From Stichopus chloronotus (lineage: Eukaryota; Echinodermata; Holothuroidea; Aspidochirotida; Stichopodidae): a stretch of DNA of 64,000 nt. Positions 35,971-49,350 of the stretch are shown piece by piece. Numbering within the stretch: position 1 is the first letter of the stretch; the number at the start of each line of letters is the position of its first letter. The notes under the pieces are model-generated. The model did not search any database. It was not told where the DNA came from and was given only the letters and a program-made list of their open reading frames with translations. The DNA lies in NCBI GenBank assembly GCA_021234535.1, contig CM037837.1, positions 7,414,218 to 7,478,217 of the forward strand, read 5' to 3'. The position numbers and the translations under genes are program-made.

Positions 35971-36899
35971 AACAGGGACTAAAGCCCTCTAACCTCCCAA
36001 AAGTGAGAAACTTGTTTCTCAAAAAGGTTGTCACTGTACTGTCATTCTGTACCCATGCAGCAAATACTGGTATTAAAAACGTGATTTGTTCTGTAAAGCA
36101 CATGCCTTATTCCCCTTTTAAAGTGCAAGGCATCTCAGTCTTAAACCAAACAGTCCAGTAATGTTGAAAGAACTCACTGATCTTCGTTATTTAAAGTTCA
36201 GCAGCTTGCAGCAAAAACATTCACATGCCCAAATCTTACATCTCTCACATCATATTATATAAAACTTCAATAAGGGAAGTCCCAAGACGTAGCTGCTCAT
36301 AGTAGAAACAATCCTTTTCTGTGGGTATGTGTGTGTGTGTGTGTTTTTTTTCTTCTAGTAGTAAGGGCATCTTCGCTGAGATTGCGGTCACACACCTCTT
36401 AATTTTGTGAACCTCAAAATGAAATTGATTGTACGGTAAATTCCCCCGGCTGAATTCTGTTACACAGATGACAGTAGGTTGATGCTCAGCACTCTCTGTT
36501 TGACAAATTGTACTGAAGCACAATTTTGTACTACAGTATATAACCCTGGGATATGTGTCTTATGAGAGTTTAAATCAGTGCCCTGTACGTAAATGTTACA
36601 TTCACATAGGGCATTTCACTGTAATGTCATACATTGCACTATAGATGCATCCTTCAAAACATGCGCAAATACAATTGCAGTCGTTCACCAAATGCGAAAA
36701 TTTTCTAGGTATCCACCCGAAAACCAAGGTTGTAGACCACAGACAGCTGAAGGACACAGACGGAGGAACAAGTGTAGAATTTCATTTACTGTAATATTTT
36801 ACGGTTTTAACATAATATTGTTTTGTAAAAGCAAGAACCCAAATCATTGAAGTGGGATTTCAGTAAACAAAATCTCAGCAAAGAAAAAAGTCTTTTTTG

Positions 36900-37060
36900 G
36901 TTATCTGTGATGAATGTTTATTCACTTTTCTCCTCACTTACCTGTCTTAACACAACAAATGCACTTTCATCAAATGTACCAAGACTACTGGTAACCTTAA
37001 ACACTGCCTTTGGTGCCTTCCAGTCTAATACCAGACATTCTGCCATCCTGATGTACTTAC
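36900..37060 (-). repeat. AGACAGGTAAGTGA family, copy A (longest)
   Basis: The minus strand reads CTCTACTGTAAGTACATC, about 105 nt, then GATGAAAGTGCATTTGTTGTGTTAAGACAG|GTAAGTGAGGAG. Up to the GT it has one open frame ending ...FDESAFVVLRQ. Copy D ends ...SESTSVVLRQ at the same place. It could be an exon relic with a consensus donor, or a non-coding repeat. I do not recognise the peptide. Confidence 0.45.
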
Positions 37061-38164
37061 AGTAGAGTGCTGAGGTCTATATAAATTTCATTCCATGCTT
37101 ATAGCTAGTTTTTAAAGTAGAATCAGAGGTAGAATTAAAAGTTGAATTAGAAGCAGAACTAAACTGCTTTCCCAGATTAATAGTGTAGTGTCAGGCAAGC
37201 TTAACCAATATGCACTAATTTGTAAAATGGCTGACTGCTTTTTGTTAAATTGTGTGTGTGTATACTGTTGTGTATCAAAGTTATAAATATCCAATTGGAA
37301 TAAAAAAGAGAAATGATTCGAGTTGGTTACAATTTACTTTAGAACTATTGTTTATGTTACTTTAAACTTTAATTTGTTTCAAATCTTCAGCGTCTCTTTA
37401 AAAACTTGGATGCAAGGAGGGCCCCTTTTTGCACTTATTCTATGATCACTACAAAAGGTTCATAGAGGAATCCAGTGGTAAAAGTTAGTACAAGGCAGAT
37501 CTTTCAGTTACCCAATTTTTAAAGGAAACTTTATGTTCATTTTACAGAAAAAAAATTGTATTTTTAAAAACGTTGTTCAGGGTGTAATTTTGGCAGTCGT
37601 CGAGGTGACCAAAATTTTCAGTGGACTACCAAATGTTACAAAACCTTTTACCTGAGGTTGTCCTTTGGTCTAGGAAAAATTCATTATTCTCATCTTCAGA
37701 AACCACCATCAGTATCGGGTGATATGAATAATTGTCTTGAGTATGCACAACAAAGTTGAGCAAACATAGTTTAGGATGATACTACCCAAGTTACAGCCAT
37801 CCTCACCATAACCTAACGTTACACCATCACTAGCTTTGAGTCAAACCAATACAGCGCTAATTTTATTTTGAATCTTTTGGGAAAAAAGTTTGGATCCCCG
37901 TTCCACGCCAATCTATTCTGTCAGAGCTACATGCAAATGTAAGAACTTTCAATCAGAGTTACAAAGCATGTTAAGCCAATTCTAATTACTGCAGTGTCTT
38001 TACAGCAGAACTCAGCTAGCAATATACTTTTTTATTTTTATTCATCCTAGTATTGCAAGTGTTCTTCTTGAAAAAAAAAAGAAAAGTAGGTTGGCAGGAC
38101 TGCCTCATTTGTGTCCATCAGACTACCAACTCAAATTCCTTAACATTACACACTATTATTTATT

Positions 38165-38290
38165 GAGCACAGAATGATAGATCTTTCTAAAAATAAAATT
38201 AACAGTAGGATGGGCAGCCTTCTTCTCAAGAAATAGTTTCCTTGTAGATAGAAATTCAGTTATTTGTTGCTCAAGAATAATTTGTTTACC
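38165..38290 (+). repeat. Dispersed repeat, copy 2 (pair with 28870-28985)
   Basis: Same order of blocks as copy 1: CACAGAATGATAGAT, GGGCAGCCTT, AGTTTCCTTG, TTGCTCAAGAATAAT. It lies in intron 2 while copy 1 lies in intron 1. Confidence 0.6.
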
Positions 38291-39362
38291 CAAACATTCA
38301 AAAATTCAAATGATGCATCTTCCATTACTTGATCAATAATGCACAATGTTTTGAGTAGATGAATGTATTGATGGTGAACATCGTTGAGACTGAATGGTTT
38401 AGCAATGACTGTTGTATGCCATGTTGGTACCTTTAGCATTTACTGTGTATGTTGTTATCTTAATTATCCAGTCAGTATGAAGCACTGTTGCAAAGTTTGG
38501 GCAGTTGAACATTTTTTTTGTTAACATTGTATACTTAAATAATTTGCCTCATACTGCAGACCAAGAGGCTTTCTTAGTGTGTGAAAGCATTGTCGCATGC
38601 TCTTTTTAATCATCCCAAAAATACTACATAGGTCATAAAAGTAATGTGGTCTCCAAAGCTTTGTACATGTTTCCACCACGAACTCTCATTCTGGGGAAAG
38701 TTGACACATTGACCATCCATTGCACTCACAACTTTCAATATTAGGTGGCCATATTTGAGCTTAGGAACAACATTTTTTTCTGGAGTAAGTGAAGAGGCCT
38801 TACACAATTTTATTTCCTCTGCCACCCTAAAAATGCCGTATTCACCATAACATTGTGAAAATTGCATCAATTACCTCCATTTGCACATTAAAGTACATGC
38901 ACTTCCACTGACCTGCTCCTATCCCATTCACAAAGAAACCCAACCTTTTGGTAAAATGTCAAAGGTCAACTTTCAGGCACTTTCACAGATGATGAACACG
39001 ATGATAGCACTTAATTGTGGAGAAATCTCCTAAACTGCTATGCTACCACATATTCTGCTGTGTCAGATCTGTACCCTACTGCAGGTGATGTTTGTTGTTA
39101 TTGTCGTGATGATGGTTCAGTGGATTGGTTTTTAACTTTTGTCTGAATCAGATGTTTTAAAAACAATGAACTTTTGCTGAAACTGGTAAGAATTTTTTTC
39201 TTTACGGAGCTCTGAGATCATGGGCGAATGTGAGCAGTAGTCTTGTGTAACATCTACTTCACACAAGACAAGAATGCCATGTAAACCTCCAGAAATGCCG
39301 GGAATAGCGGGCTAATTAAAGGGATCTTTGGTGACATAAGGGACAATTGCCTTTGTATACTT

Positions 39363-39410
39363 ATGTCTGTCTGTCTGTCCATCAGTCTGTTTACCTGTCT
39401 GTCTCTATGT
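39363..39410. repeat. CTGT microsatellite
   Basis: Impure (TCTG)n. Confidence 0.7.
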
Positions 39411-41638
39411 TACAAGAATCCTTAGAAGAAAGTATCTCTCATTCTCAGATTGAACTCGCTCCTTGCGCGCATTACCCCTGCATGCCGCTGTAATAGTATA
39501 GCTCTAATCACAGTTATGACAAAAGTCTTTATATTCCTTGCTTCTCTAAACCTTTTGAGAACCCTTTCTCCTTCTGCTCGAACTCATGCCTGATTTGGAA
39601 AGTGTGAAAATCGTGGATATTGCAGGGATTCCTCAGAGTACTGAATTCTCTCTTGTCAAAGGTGTGGCCTTGTTGGCAGATCAATCTCTTTTTCTTTCCT
39701 TTTATCTCTGGCAAGGTGATTAGGAGGTAGGTAGGATAACCTCAGCTTTTAATTGCCATCTGAAAGGTTCAGATGTGCGAAAGAACCGTGCACCTTCACT
39801 GTGAGTTCGAGTCCAGAGAAGGGGAGAAAAGGACTGTCATCTCAGTAACCAAGTCATTATACCGGCCAGGTTGCAGTTACAATGCGAGAACACTAACTGG
39901 GGTGTCAAATGTATTGTAAGGCAACCTCTTAAGTTGAGTCCATTGAAGGGGATTACACCAGCAGATGGACAAGTTAAGTGATTAGTTTCGATCCTGCTCC
40001 GATGGGCTGATGAAAGGAGACGGTCGTGGACCTCGTCTGTCGATGACGCTCACCTGAGTCCCCTTGAAAAGAAAGTCTGGATTGATTCCCTCTGGCTGCA
40101 GGAAACAGGTACCAGCAGTTAGGTGGGTGGATGGCAGAAGAGGGACCGTAAAGGACTTCGGACAATGAAGATGGCAAAATGGCCAACTGTGCATTGAAAG
40201 CTCTATTGATGGACTTTAACAATGGACGGACACGACAATAGAGAAAAAACAGCAAAGACATGCATTCAGTGCATTTCAGTGTCAGGCAATGACAAAAGGA
40301 TACACCTGAGAACTATATAATGGATGTTCAGAAGCTCAAGCAATTAATCTTAACTTTATTATCCGAGGCCTGATAAACATTGAAAGCCTCGTCAAACCCA
40401 GCAGTTGTAGTTGGTAACTTTCCACCTGATCTGTAGGAAGGAGATCTGAAAGGCTCATAGCCTTAAAATGAATATTAAGCTGCAGTATGTAGAACAAAAA
40501 ATGACACCAGTATAATTTAAACTAATGAAGTTTATTATGTAAAATACATTTTTGGTCAAGTTTGACAGCTGATCTACTTACTGAGTAAGTAACTCTTCTG
40601 TAAGTGTCAAAGTAGGTTTATGTGTCTGTGGCCCCATCGCACATGTGATTCGTGCAAACTCGAAATGGAATTTTCTTCAGTGTAATTGCAGTTTATCCGC
40701 TAACACTTTGCAATATGTTGCTTTGGCTAATTTAAATTAGGCATGGATGAATTTAATCGTTGAATGTGTGACCCTTTTTTTTTTAACTTGAGAAGAAACA
40801 CTGAGTCAAACAGAAAATACTGAGTTAAAATGCACCAACACGGCATGCAAAGAAAATAGTTTTAAACATTGTGACACCAGTCAGCCTCATCAATGAACAT
40901 CAGAAATAGCTTCATCTCATCAAAACATTACGCATGAGGTGAGTTACGGAAGATGTGTCCTTTGAATTTTTTAAAGTTTGGTGAAGAAATCATTCTTAAA
41001 ACAACAAGTAAGTGAGTTTCTGACTATGAGGAAATTTTTCTTGAAAAGACTCCTTTCCATCCTTGTATGTTGAATAATCTTTCATTCTGTTTCCGTAAAT
41101 CCTGGTTTTGAAAATACGATTTTTTTCTCTCAAACAAACGCCTTATTTCTGTTTAAAGTGAATGCTAAGTTTAATGTGCTGATTGTAGGCCTATGCCAGC
41201 CTACTAATGGTCAGCAGGCCCCTTTCTTCGAAATTTACTTCTGTGATCCATGCTGAGCGTTCTTCGAAAGTACATGCACTTTGCAGGTCTACAGTTAAGT
41301 ATTTCTTAACTTACTGCCAGCTATCAGCCTGTCACTCTGGCAAATGGAAAGTGAGCGAGCTTTCACATTTTGACAGAAGAAATTTTAGTTTTTAAACACA
41401 AGTACCATTAGGTCTCACTTATCCTCCTGATGCAAGCTAGTGCTGTCATCAGCTCACAATAAGGAACACGAAGTGAATCCAGGACAATGAGTCTTAAAAG
41501 TAACAAACTCAGTGCTTGTGAAACCTGCAAGCTGTAAATAGTGTTACTGTAATTCTCACCATGTTGCAACTTTAAGCATATCACACAATTTTACAGCTCA
41601 TGTCACATGTAATGGCTTTCATTACATCTAGACTGTCA

Positions 41639-41710
41639 CAATGTACAATGTACAAACTAAAATGTACAATGCACAAACTAAAATGTACAATGTAAAAACT
41701 AAAATGTACA
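41639..41710 (+). repeat. 21-bp tandem repeat, about 3.5 copies
   Basis: The unit AAAATGTACAATGTACAAACT is repeated with few changes. Confidence 0.85.
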
Positions 41711-42988
41711 GTCAGAGAGGAGACAACTGTTGTGGTTCATTCTGAACTTTTGGATGTCACAACTGGTCACTCTCGATCAATTGGGGAAGATGCAGTACTT
41801 ATTTCCCAACTTGTGTAAATCTTGATTTATTTCACTATTGACAGTAAAACTAAAACAAAAAAGTAACCTCCTATTTGGAGTAAAATGAAGAAAATGATAA
41901 CTATGGCAATACAGTAAACCTCAGTGTAAAAATTATCCAAACATTTTGTTTTTAAATGTGTCCAGTATTTTGGCCTTTGGTTGTGTCATTTAGTGAATTT
42001 AAGAAACTTTGAAAGTCATGATAGCAATAAATTGGGAGTCATAAGAAACTTTAATTACAAGTCACAATAAGACGATGCTGTTAGTCATTGTCACTTCATC
42101 ATTATACATTCACTGTTTTGGAACTTAACTGATGATACACGAGCAGTAACGAAAGTTTCGAGACAAAAACAAAAAGGTTGTATTAATTGTGGTGAAAGTA
42201 ATCAGAAGTGCTCACTAAGTTGAGAGAAGATGTAACTCACCCTAGAGCAGAAACAGAGGTACATACAGTAGTATACATTAGAATACAGGGGGTAGTGATT
42301 GTTTCAGTATGTTTGTTTTGCATTTCCTTCTAGAGAATTAAGAGAAATGTTTTGAAAAAAAAAATTCGGGAAAGGTTTATAGCAGAAGAGTGTAACCCTT
42401 TTTTTCAAATATTATCCATAATGAGAGTACATGCAGTTCAACATCTGGTTTGCTTTTTTTAAGTGACCGAATACAAAAATTTGTAAATGTTTATGAAGCT
42501 TTGCGTATGGTTATGAAGCTCTTATGTTTATGTAGCTTTGCTGAAGATTCAAAAAGTCTTTGGTGTTTTAAGAACAAGCATTGTTTTTTGTAAAACAACA
42601 TGAGAAAAAACAATATTGTTTAGATTGTAACTGCAGTGAGACACAGTGGTCAAAACATTTACCTTTTTTGGTTAATGCAATCATTATTTTATGAATAAAA
42701 ACAAATACAACAAACTGTTTTGTATGTTCTAGATTGCCCGTGGAGCAAAATTTGTGAAATGTTTTGATTCTGGCAAAGTCTTTATCAAATAGGTTTGTCA
42801 TTACTTTATGCTGCACAAGTATTTTATAGCATGCAAATATTTCTGTAAGTGGTGAGATAGTTCTATTTTACCTGAACTTACTTGGGTTTGTATCTTCACA
42901 GTGAAAATGATAAAGCTTTCCTGGATTAGTTCGATGTTGGCGTTATTGTTCATAGATTTAATCTATCTCTACATTTTTCTTCTTTCAG

Positions 42989-43063
42989 GCTGAAAAGATA
43001 ATCCAGCGTGGTGCAACTGCGGTAATCCTGGATGTGACTGATGAGCATGATGCCCGAGAGAAA
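42989..43063 (+). CDS. ZNRF3: ZNRF3-like exon 3: RGATAV core of PA domain
   Basis: This exon encodes residues 115-139. It has a strong pyrimidine tract and acceptor (tttttcttctttcag|gct) and a consensus donor (AAA|gtaagt). The peptide AEKIIQRGATAVILDVTDE is the most conserved block of the ZNRF3 ectodomain (vertebrate form QRGATAVIFDVSE). The following DAREK region aligns without a gap to the vertebrate segment before LKRPV. At 75 bp and phase 0 on both sides, its loss would shorten the PA domain without shifting the frame. Confidence 0.94.
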
Positions 43064-43570
43064 GTAAGTCGCCGGTTTAAATGCAACGAAACTGTAAACA
43101 ATTTGTGCCCGTTAGTTTCTAGTAGATCTCTAGCAGATCAGTCATAGATTCAGCTGAAGAACAGAATGTTCTGCTAATGGTACAGAATCATCAGAAAAGA
43201 CATTTTGCTGGGGGTGAGGATCAGTAGAAGGGGGTACTAGGGGTGAGGATAGGGGTGACAAGAGGGTTGAAGGATGGGGGAGGGTTATGGTACAGTGGAC
43301 ATGGGGAAGAAAGTATTGTGCAGCTCTTCTGCAGTATTACCGGTTCATTCAGCCAGTCTAGCAAAACTGGTTGTGAGAGTTGTGAAGGATCTGGTAAATA
43401 TTCCGTGGCAGTATCAAGCTTTACGAGGCCGCAGTGCCGGATGATGTCATTGTCACTGCCTCATGTAAGTGAGCGTTGACATTTCCAAGTGTCGGCCGAC
43501 GTTTGTAAGTGACCACAAATCAGTCCATGCACGGAAACTCCAACCGAGCGGTTTCTGAGGCTCTTGCGCC

Positions 43571-43606
43571 TCAGCTTCATGCGATTTCGGAATCGTATGA
43601 AGCTGA
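43571..43606. repeat. Strong hairpin, 16-bp arms, 4-nt loop
   Basis: TCAGCTTCATGCGATT (43571-43586), loop TCGG, then AATCGTATGAAGCTGA. One G-T pair breaks otherwise perfect arms. Weaker pairing may continue outward (GAGGCTCTTG against CAAGCTCAC). Confidence 0.75.
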
Positions 43607-44427
43607 CCCACAAGCTCACTTTCGCTGCACGGAATACAGTAGCCTGATGCTTAAAAGTCGCCCATTGCATAACTTCCTTTGTAATGCAACAGTGACCGTC
43701 CCAAACACAGGTAGTAATCAAATAAAATATTTCTTGGTCTGTGGAAGAAAAACCACAGCACAGTTGGAAACTTTTGTCTATTCACATTAGATATTGTTTG
43801 CCGCCCAATTCTGACATCCTTCGATCCTCTGCTGTGAATATCAGTTCTCACCATTTGTACTGAAAACAATCCACAACCTGGAAATGACGTTGGTCCCTTT
43901 GGTTTCGACCCATTTTTGGCTTGTTGGCGTATTGTCTCTGTAGCCACCAACTACAAACCTAATCAAGTCAGTGCAAACACTATCGACATTAAAATTGCTG
44001 ATAGTGTAAGATTGCACCTTTTGAACTGATTTCAGCTGGTGTTGTAGTAGTGCTGCCTTGAAAAATGCGAACTCTGGTAGAGGGATATTTGCGATTATCC
44101 TGTATATTTTTTCTCCTCTTACCTTTTTTTTTTTTCCCCTTCTGTTGAGCCATCATGGACAGATTTCAGTGCCCTCTAAAATGGATGTTCTATTTTGATT
44201 GTGAAGTTTTTTAGCTCAAGAAGGTGGTAATCAATGCAAGTAGGTCAGGCATGGTACAAGTGGGTTATGCCTTTTGGCTATTTCAAACACTGTAGCAGTG
44301 ACTGCTATTAAAAGACACACCAAGAAGTCACTAGCTGTATGCATGAGCCAGAATTCCAAATGGTGTATACCTTGCATGCAGATATAAGGGTGAAAATCTT
44401 CCTCACTCAAGATTATAGGGAATTCGG

Positions 44428-44450
44428 GAGGGGGGGGGGGAGGGGAGAGG
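44428..44450 (+). repeat. G-rich run, possible G-quadruplex
   Basis: GGGAGGGGGGGGGGAGGGGAG fits G3+N1 quadruplex rules with single-base loops on the + (transcribed RNA) strand. Confidence 0.6.
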
Positions 44451-47400
44451 AGCTCCTTTGCGTCAGTTTTGATGTCACTGAGGAATTCCTATACAATAAG
44501 GCTGCTGTCATGTTGAATTTCAGTTAACAGTGTGCAAGTTTCTATCTGTCCCCAAGATAAATGCTTGATTGTGAAGGATTTTCAGGTGAACCAATACCAG
44601 AAGCATGTACACATCATTTGGAAGAAATCTGTCAAATAGAGAAATAACCAGCCATGGTGTGTCATGTGTGGTGGTATTTAGTGTTGGGATGTTATTGGTG
44701 TATGATTACAGCAGCGTGCATGTCTGTGTGACAAGACATCACTGAAAAAACAACTTAAGTTTTATATGTTTTTCAGAAGTAAATGAAGACATATGTGGTA
44801 TTTGCATATGATATGATTGACTTTCACAATACCTGAAAAATTCTCCACTGTTATAGTCCGTTGAAGAGATCGAAGGTAAGAAGATATGATGTCCATCTAA
44901 TAGGAACCTGATCATGAGTCCATCACTTCAAGGCAACAGTCCACAGTACATTCCTCTAGTTGCACTGTTAGCGATTTATTTTTGTCAATCTATGATTGAA
45001 ATAATTACATCTTTTGCAATTTTAAGTGATATGAATGCCTTTGACATGCCAGGTTAAATTCAGGGTACTCTAATATTACCAGTTATGCATTCAATTTAAG
45101 ATGAGTTTCTCTGTATTTACCACTTTATCATTTGTAGTTACACTAATTAATGAAGAGTACACCAGTTGACATTTGTTAAATCACAACCCGGTATGCTATC
45201 TTTATCCTCTCAACTAAGTGGACTAGGGCTAGGCGGCTAGGCAGCATATTTTCCTGATGTCCAGAGTCTTAAGATAGATAAATCCAAAAAGGGTAAATTT
45301 TAATTCAAACTAGACGAAGAATATGTAAGCTATAAACTCACTGCAGCTTTGGAAGCAAGAATGAAGAGGGCACTATTGTAATAGAGGTAGGTTTGGTACT
45401 GATAAAAGTACCAAAAGTCATAGAGCTTCATAGTACATGTAAACATAATGCATGTATTGTAAGGATACGGGTAGGTTTATCATCCATAAATTTCTACACC
45501 GTATAAGTTTTTAGAAGTACATTGTTGGTCTGTAACTTAAGAGAAGTGCACATTCACTGTTTGTGCAGTTTTATTTCAGAGTCTGCCCACATGCCTCCAG
45601 TGCCACAATTCCAAGAAATTCTCCAAATGTAGCTTGTTTGATTAGAAATGTCAAAGTTTAAAGCATGAGACATCAAATTTAGTGATAGTTTCGAGTTAAG
45701 TTGCAGGACTCCTCTCTTCCTTCCAATTGATAGGGTCTCATAAATGATGAACTCAACTCCCTTTGCTTACCTATCTTTGTCGAACCACCACACCACTTAA
45801 TTTACGTGTTGTTAAGCAGGGTGTGCTGTTTCATTTCTGCGTTCTCCAAAGTAAACCAAAGGACTGGCTGCACTTGTTACAGAAGTTGTGAGATCTCCCG
45901 TACAGTGTTCTACTTGTCCAAGTTGAGCCTAACTGCTCAAGGAAATGTGTTTGCGTAGGAGTTTCGGTGCGGTAGTACTTGCATGGAGGGGCAGCACATT
46001 TACCCCGGGGTCCAGTTCTGCTAACCTTTTAGTCCCAAAACTAAATCACTTCTTTCTACTGTAATTAGCACTATAATCAATGAAATTTCTCCCGAAAGAA
46101 ACGTGACATTGATGTCATTTTCCGAATTGGTAGCGAGTGAAAGAAAATGATGGTAGATTAACAATTTTTTTCTTCAAACAGCACATCCTGCTGTAATGCC
46201 CGTGAAACCTCGACAATGTTCCATACATGAGCACAGGCCCATTCTCACCTACAGCCCTCTCTCTCATGCTAACGCTAAAGGTTCTTGATACTGACGATTG
46301 CTTTCATAAAAATTTTTTTTGTAAGTTATCTGCTCATCTTCTGTGGTGCTGCTTTTCTTTCTCCAAAAGTAGCTTGTTTGATCAGAAATGATCAACGATC
46401 ATTGCAGGATTGTTTCATCTCGCAATGTGTGTGATTCAGTCCTCCTTCACTTTGGCCATCCTGTCAGTCAACTGGTCTAAAATACCGTCACTGATAATGG
46501 GGGGGGTCAAGAAAGCAAAGTGTTTATATGATACAGATTGTTTATTCTTCAGCAAGTTTTTACCACTAAAGACAGTATTGTCCTCAGGACTGCAAAACCC
46601 CATTCTAAAAATTCTGGTAAAATGAATGCGAGTATTGTCCGTGAAAAGCAGCACCAGTGTAATCTGCAAAACCTAGAGGGGTTTGTCACATTGTTCAACA
46701 TGTTTGCACATTTTTGATTCCTTGCCAAGTGCTTATGGAATCCACAGGGGTACTGCATGTGGTACTGTGGTGTAAGGGTGGTTATAAATTTGTGACACTT
46801 TGGCATACACTGTAAAAACAGAGAGGTATAATGTACAAGAAGTAAATTGGCTTGAAATTGGAAGTTTGACCTGGTAGCTGATTCTTCACTTGGGAAGAAA
46901 TCACTTAGTCTTGTTGACTCTGTGGTAGAGATTTACGGGAAACGCCCTTTTATTCTAGTACAAAAATCGTTGACTTGATGAACTTTTTCATGAAAATACA
47001 CTCTACTATGTCATGTATCATACAGTTATCAGGGGCCGAGACTGTCCAATCAATGGGCTTTGATTCTTTGCACTTTTTATTGGTGCAAGGTTTAATGTCC
47101 ATAATTTGTCACCTGACCATCACTTCCCTGCAGTCGAAGCCAGCTTGTTATATCTCCATGGCAACATATCTGCTCTCGATCTCAAAATTAGATACACAGT
47201 ACATACACATAACCTTCAATTCACTTCTGGTGCTTAATTAGCATTACAAAGCAAACCAATTTGAAAGTAACTACAGCCCACGGTACCTCATCACGCAACT
47301 AGCTTCCCCCTCTTCCTCACTTTCTGGTCGACCAGTTTTCCATCTCCACTTTCGTCCCCCCAACTCCACCTCTGTTTCTCCACCACTTCCTGTTTCTCTG

Positions 47401-48402
47401 CTACTGCTCCTCAGTTCCTTAATCTATTGTTCCCCCGTCTCCGCCTCTAGACCCTCTCTCCCCTTTTCTCGTATTTATAGCCATGGAATGACACTTACAC
47501 AGATTCACTGAGTTGATATCAGTAAGGTAGTGAGAATTTTGAAGGGTGCAACACGTGACAGTGCTTGTGAGTAGAATAATTAGTCACAGCCAATCACAGC
47601 CAATACTTACTGAAAGCTGTCAAAATTTGTTACCCTAACTTTTACTGACTGTCTCATGTGTGAATCGTCTCTGGTCCCAAATTTTCAAAAACCAAGTCAA
47701 ATGTTTCTTTTTCGTTTGTGACACATGGGGATCCTCTTACTTTGACAATTCGTCATTAGTATGGGAAGGGAACCTGAGAAGTTTAGAAAAGTTGAGTGAA
47801 TTTCACAAATAGCTCAATGTTCCTCTTTATGACAATCATCAAATGCGGAGAGTTTTAACAATTTTCCCACATCAGTTTGTAACATGGTTTGGTTGTGGTC
47901 ATCTTGTTTGGATCCTGAAATGTAGCCATGTTTTCTCCCTTTCGAGCCAGGCATCCCCTACAATGCAACCGCTCGCTCAAAAAAGAAAAGTTACATTCAA
48001 AAAATAAGGAGCATTTAGTCCAAAACTAGATATTGGAGCAGTGTATCTTTTTGCCTTAATTGTGTCCTCCAGATGGTGGTAATGTTCATACAATTGTCAA
48101 GTGATTCATATTACAGTCCATTTTTCGTTTCTCTCTGTCTTTTATGTCAAGCCATATTCACATTGTAAACGTTCAGTTGATACTCCTTGTTTACTCTTTC
48201 GCATCATTTTGCTTTGCATAAAGTGTGCCCGAATAAAGTTTAAACATCCCTCTGAAATTAGATTTTCAGTACTGTTGATAACCACATTGTGCTATCACAT
48301 AGCAAAAGCCAAATGGGCCAATCTAGTATTGATTGTATATAGATGGCGCAGTGACAAAACTTTATACAGGAACAGTTTTCAGTGAAACAATACGTAAGTG
48401 TA

Positions 48403-48463
48403 TGCAAGGAATACTGTAAGTGTAGTCACCTGTGAATACCCACGCCATTGGCTTGTGGGTAGT
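48403..48463 (+). repeat. Dispersed repeat, copy 2 (pair with 26936-26996)
   Basis: TAGTCACCTGTGAATACCCAC and flanking blocks as in copy 1. Confidence 0.6.
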
Positions 48464-48796
48464 CGATGGCAGCTCATGATTATTGGTCTACCTTCTGTCT
48501 TTACTTCCTTACAAATCTTTCCTTTGATTATATTTAATCATGGGAATCCAATTTCTGATCAGTTTTGATGATCTAAGTCAGTAAGGGATGTGGGATCTTT
48601 TTTTAATACCTTTCCCATTTTGTTTGGGATCAATTGTTGCATATAACTTAATGAAGGTATATTCACAGCCACTACTTGGCCATTTTTTCTGGGATCACCT
48701 AAAGAGAGATCAGTTGAGATCAGTGGCTTGAAGAGATTGGTCACTTTTTATGAATTTGTTACTTTCAATTTGCTATCAATAAACATCTTCTTGCAC

Positions 48797-49350
48797 TTTG
48801 CCTTCAGTGTTGATGATATGTCATAATCATCATTGTGACTATCATCATCATCGTCACCACTGTACTCATTTCAATCATCGTTATCATATCACTATCATCA
48901 CCAATTGCTACATCATTAGTATCCACATCACCATTACCTTTGCCATAATTGATATCATCATTATCACTATGGTCTTTGTAATATGCATCATTAGCTTGAC
49001 CTTCGTAATGAGTGTTATCATTGTTATCACCAATTTTTATCATCATCTTTATCTACATAATATTCATCATTATCATCATAATCATTAATAATAATCATTA
49101 ATTGTTATTGGCCACACCATCATCTTCATCACAATTCATCATAATCATTTTTATCTTCATAATCATCATTATTATCATTGTCATCACAAATTGCTATTTT
49201 CTACATCATTTCATTCATCATGATTGTTATGATATTATCATAATTGTCACTGCTATCATCATCATAATTGCCACTGCTATCATCACCGTCATTATTATCA
49301 TTGTTATCACCATCAAAATTACTATTATCATTACTATCATCAATCAGTAG
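48797..49350. repeat. ATC/ATT-rich simple-sequence block
   Basis: About 550 bp of TCATCA, TTATCA, CATCACCATT and related triplet-like units. The overlapping open frames (His/Ile-rich on +, Asp/Asn-rich on -) are artefacts of the composition. Confidence 0.9.

Larger units (their letters stand above)
33747..42988. other. Intron 2
   Basis: No nested gene found. It holds a partial TA-type MITE (33838-33965), a T11G13 homopolymer junction (about 35946-35970), a GT run (36327-36343), an AGACAGGTAAGTGA-family copy (36900-37060), a dispersed repeat copy (38165-38290), a CTGT microsatellite (39363-39410) and a 21-bp tandem repeat (41639-41710). The end is a pyrimidine tract and the exon 3 acceptor. 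Confidence 0.6.

Noticed and set aside
36847..37065. 72-codon + frame opposite copy A of the dispersed repeat
   Set aside because: The antisense frame of copy A is equally open, and neither matches a known family.
48804..49350. His/Ile-rich and Asp/Asn-rich open frames
   Set aside because: Products of the ATC/ATT simple-sequence block.
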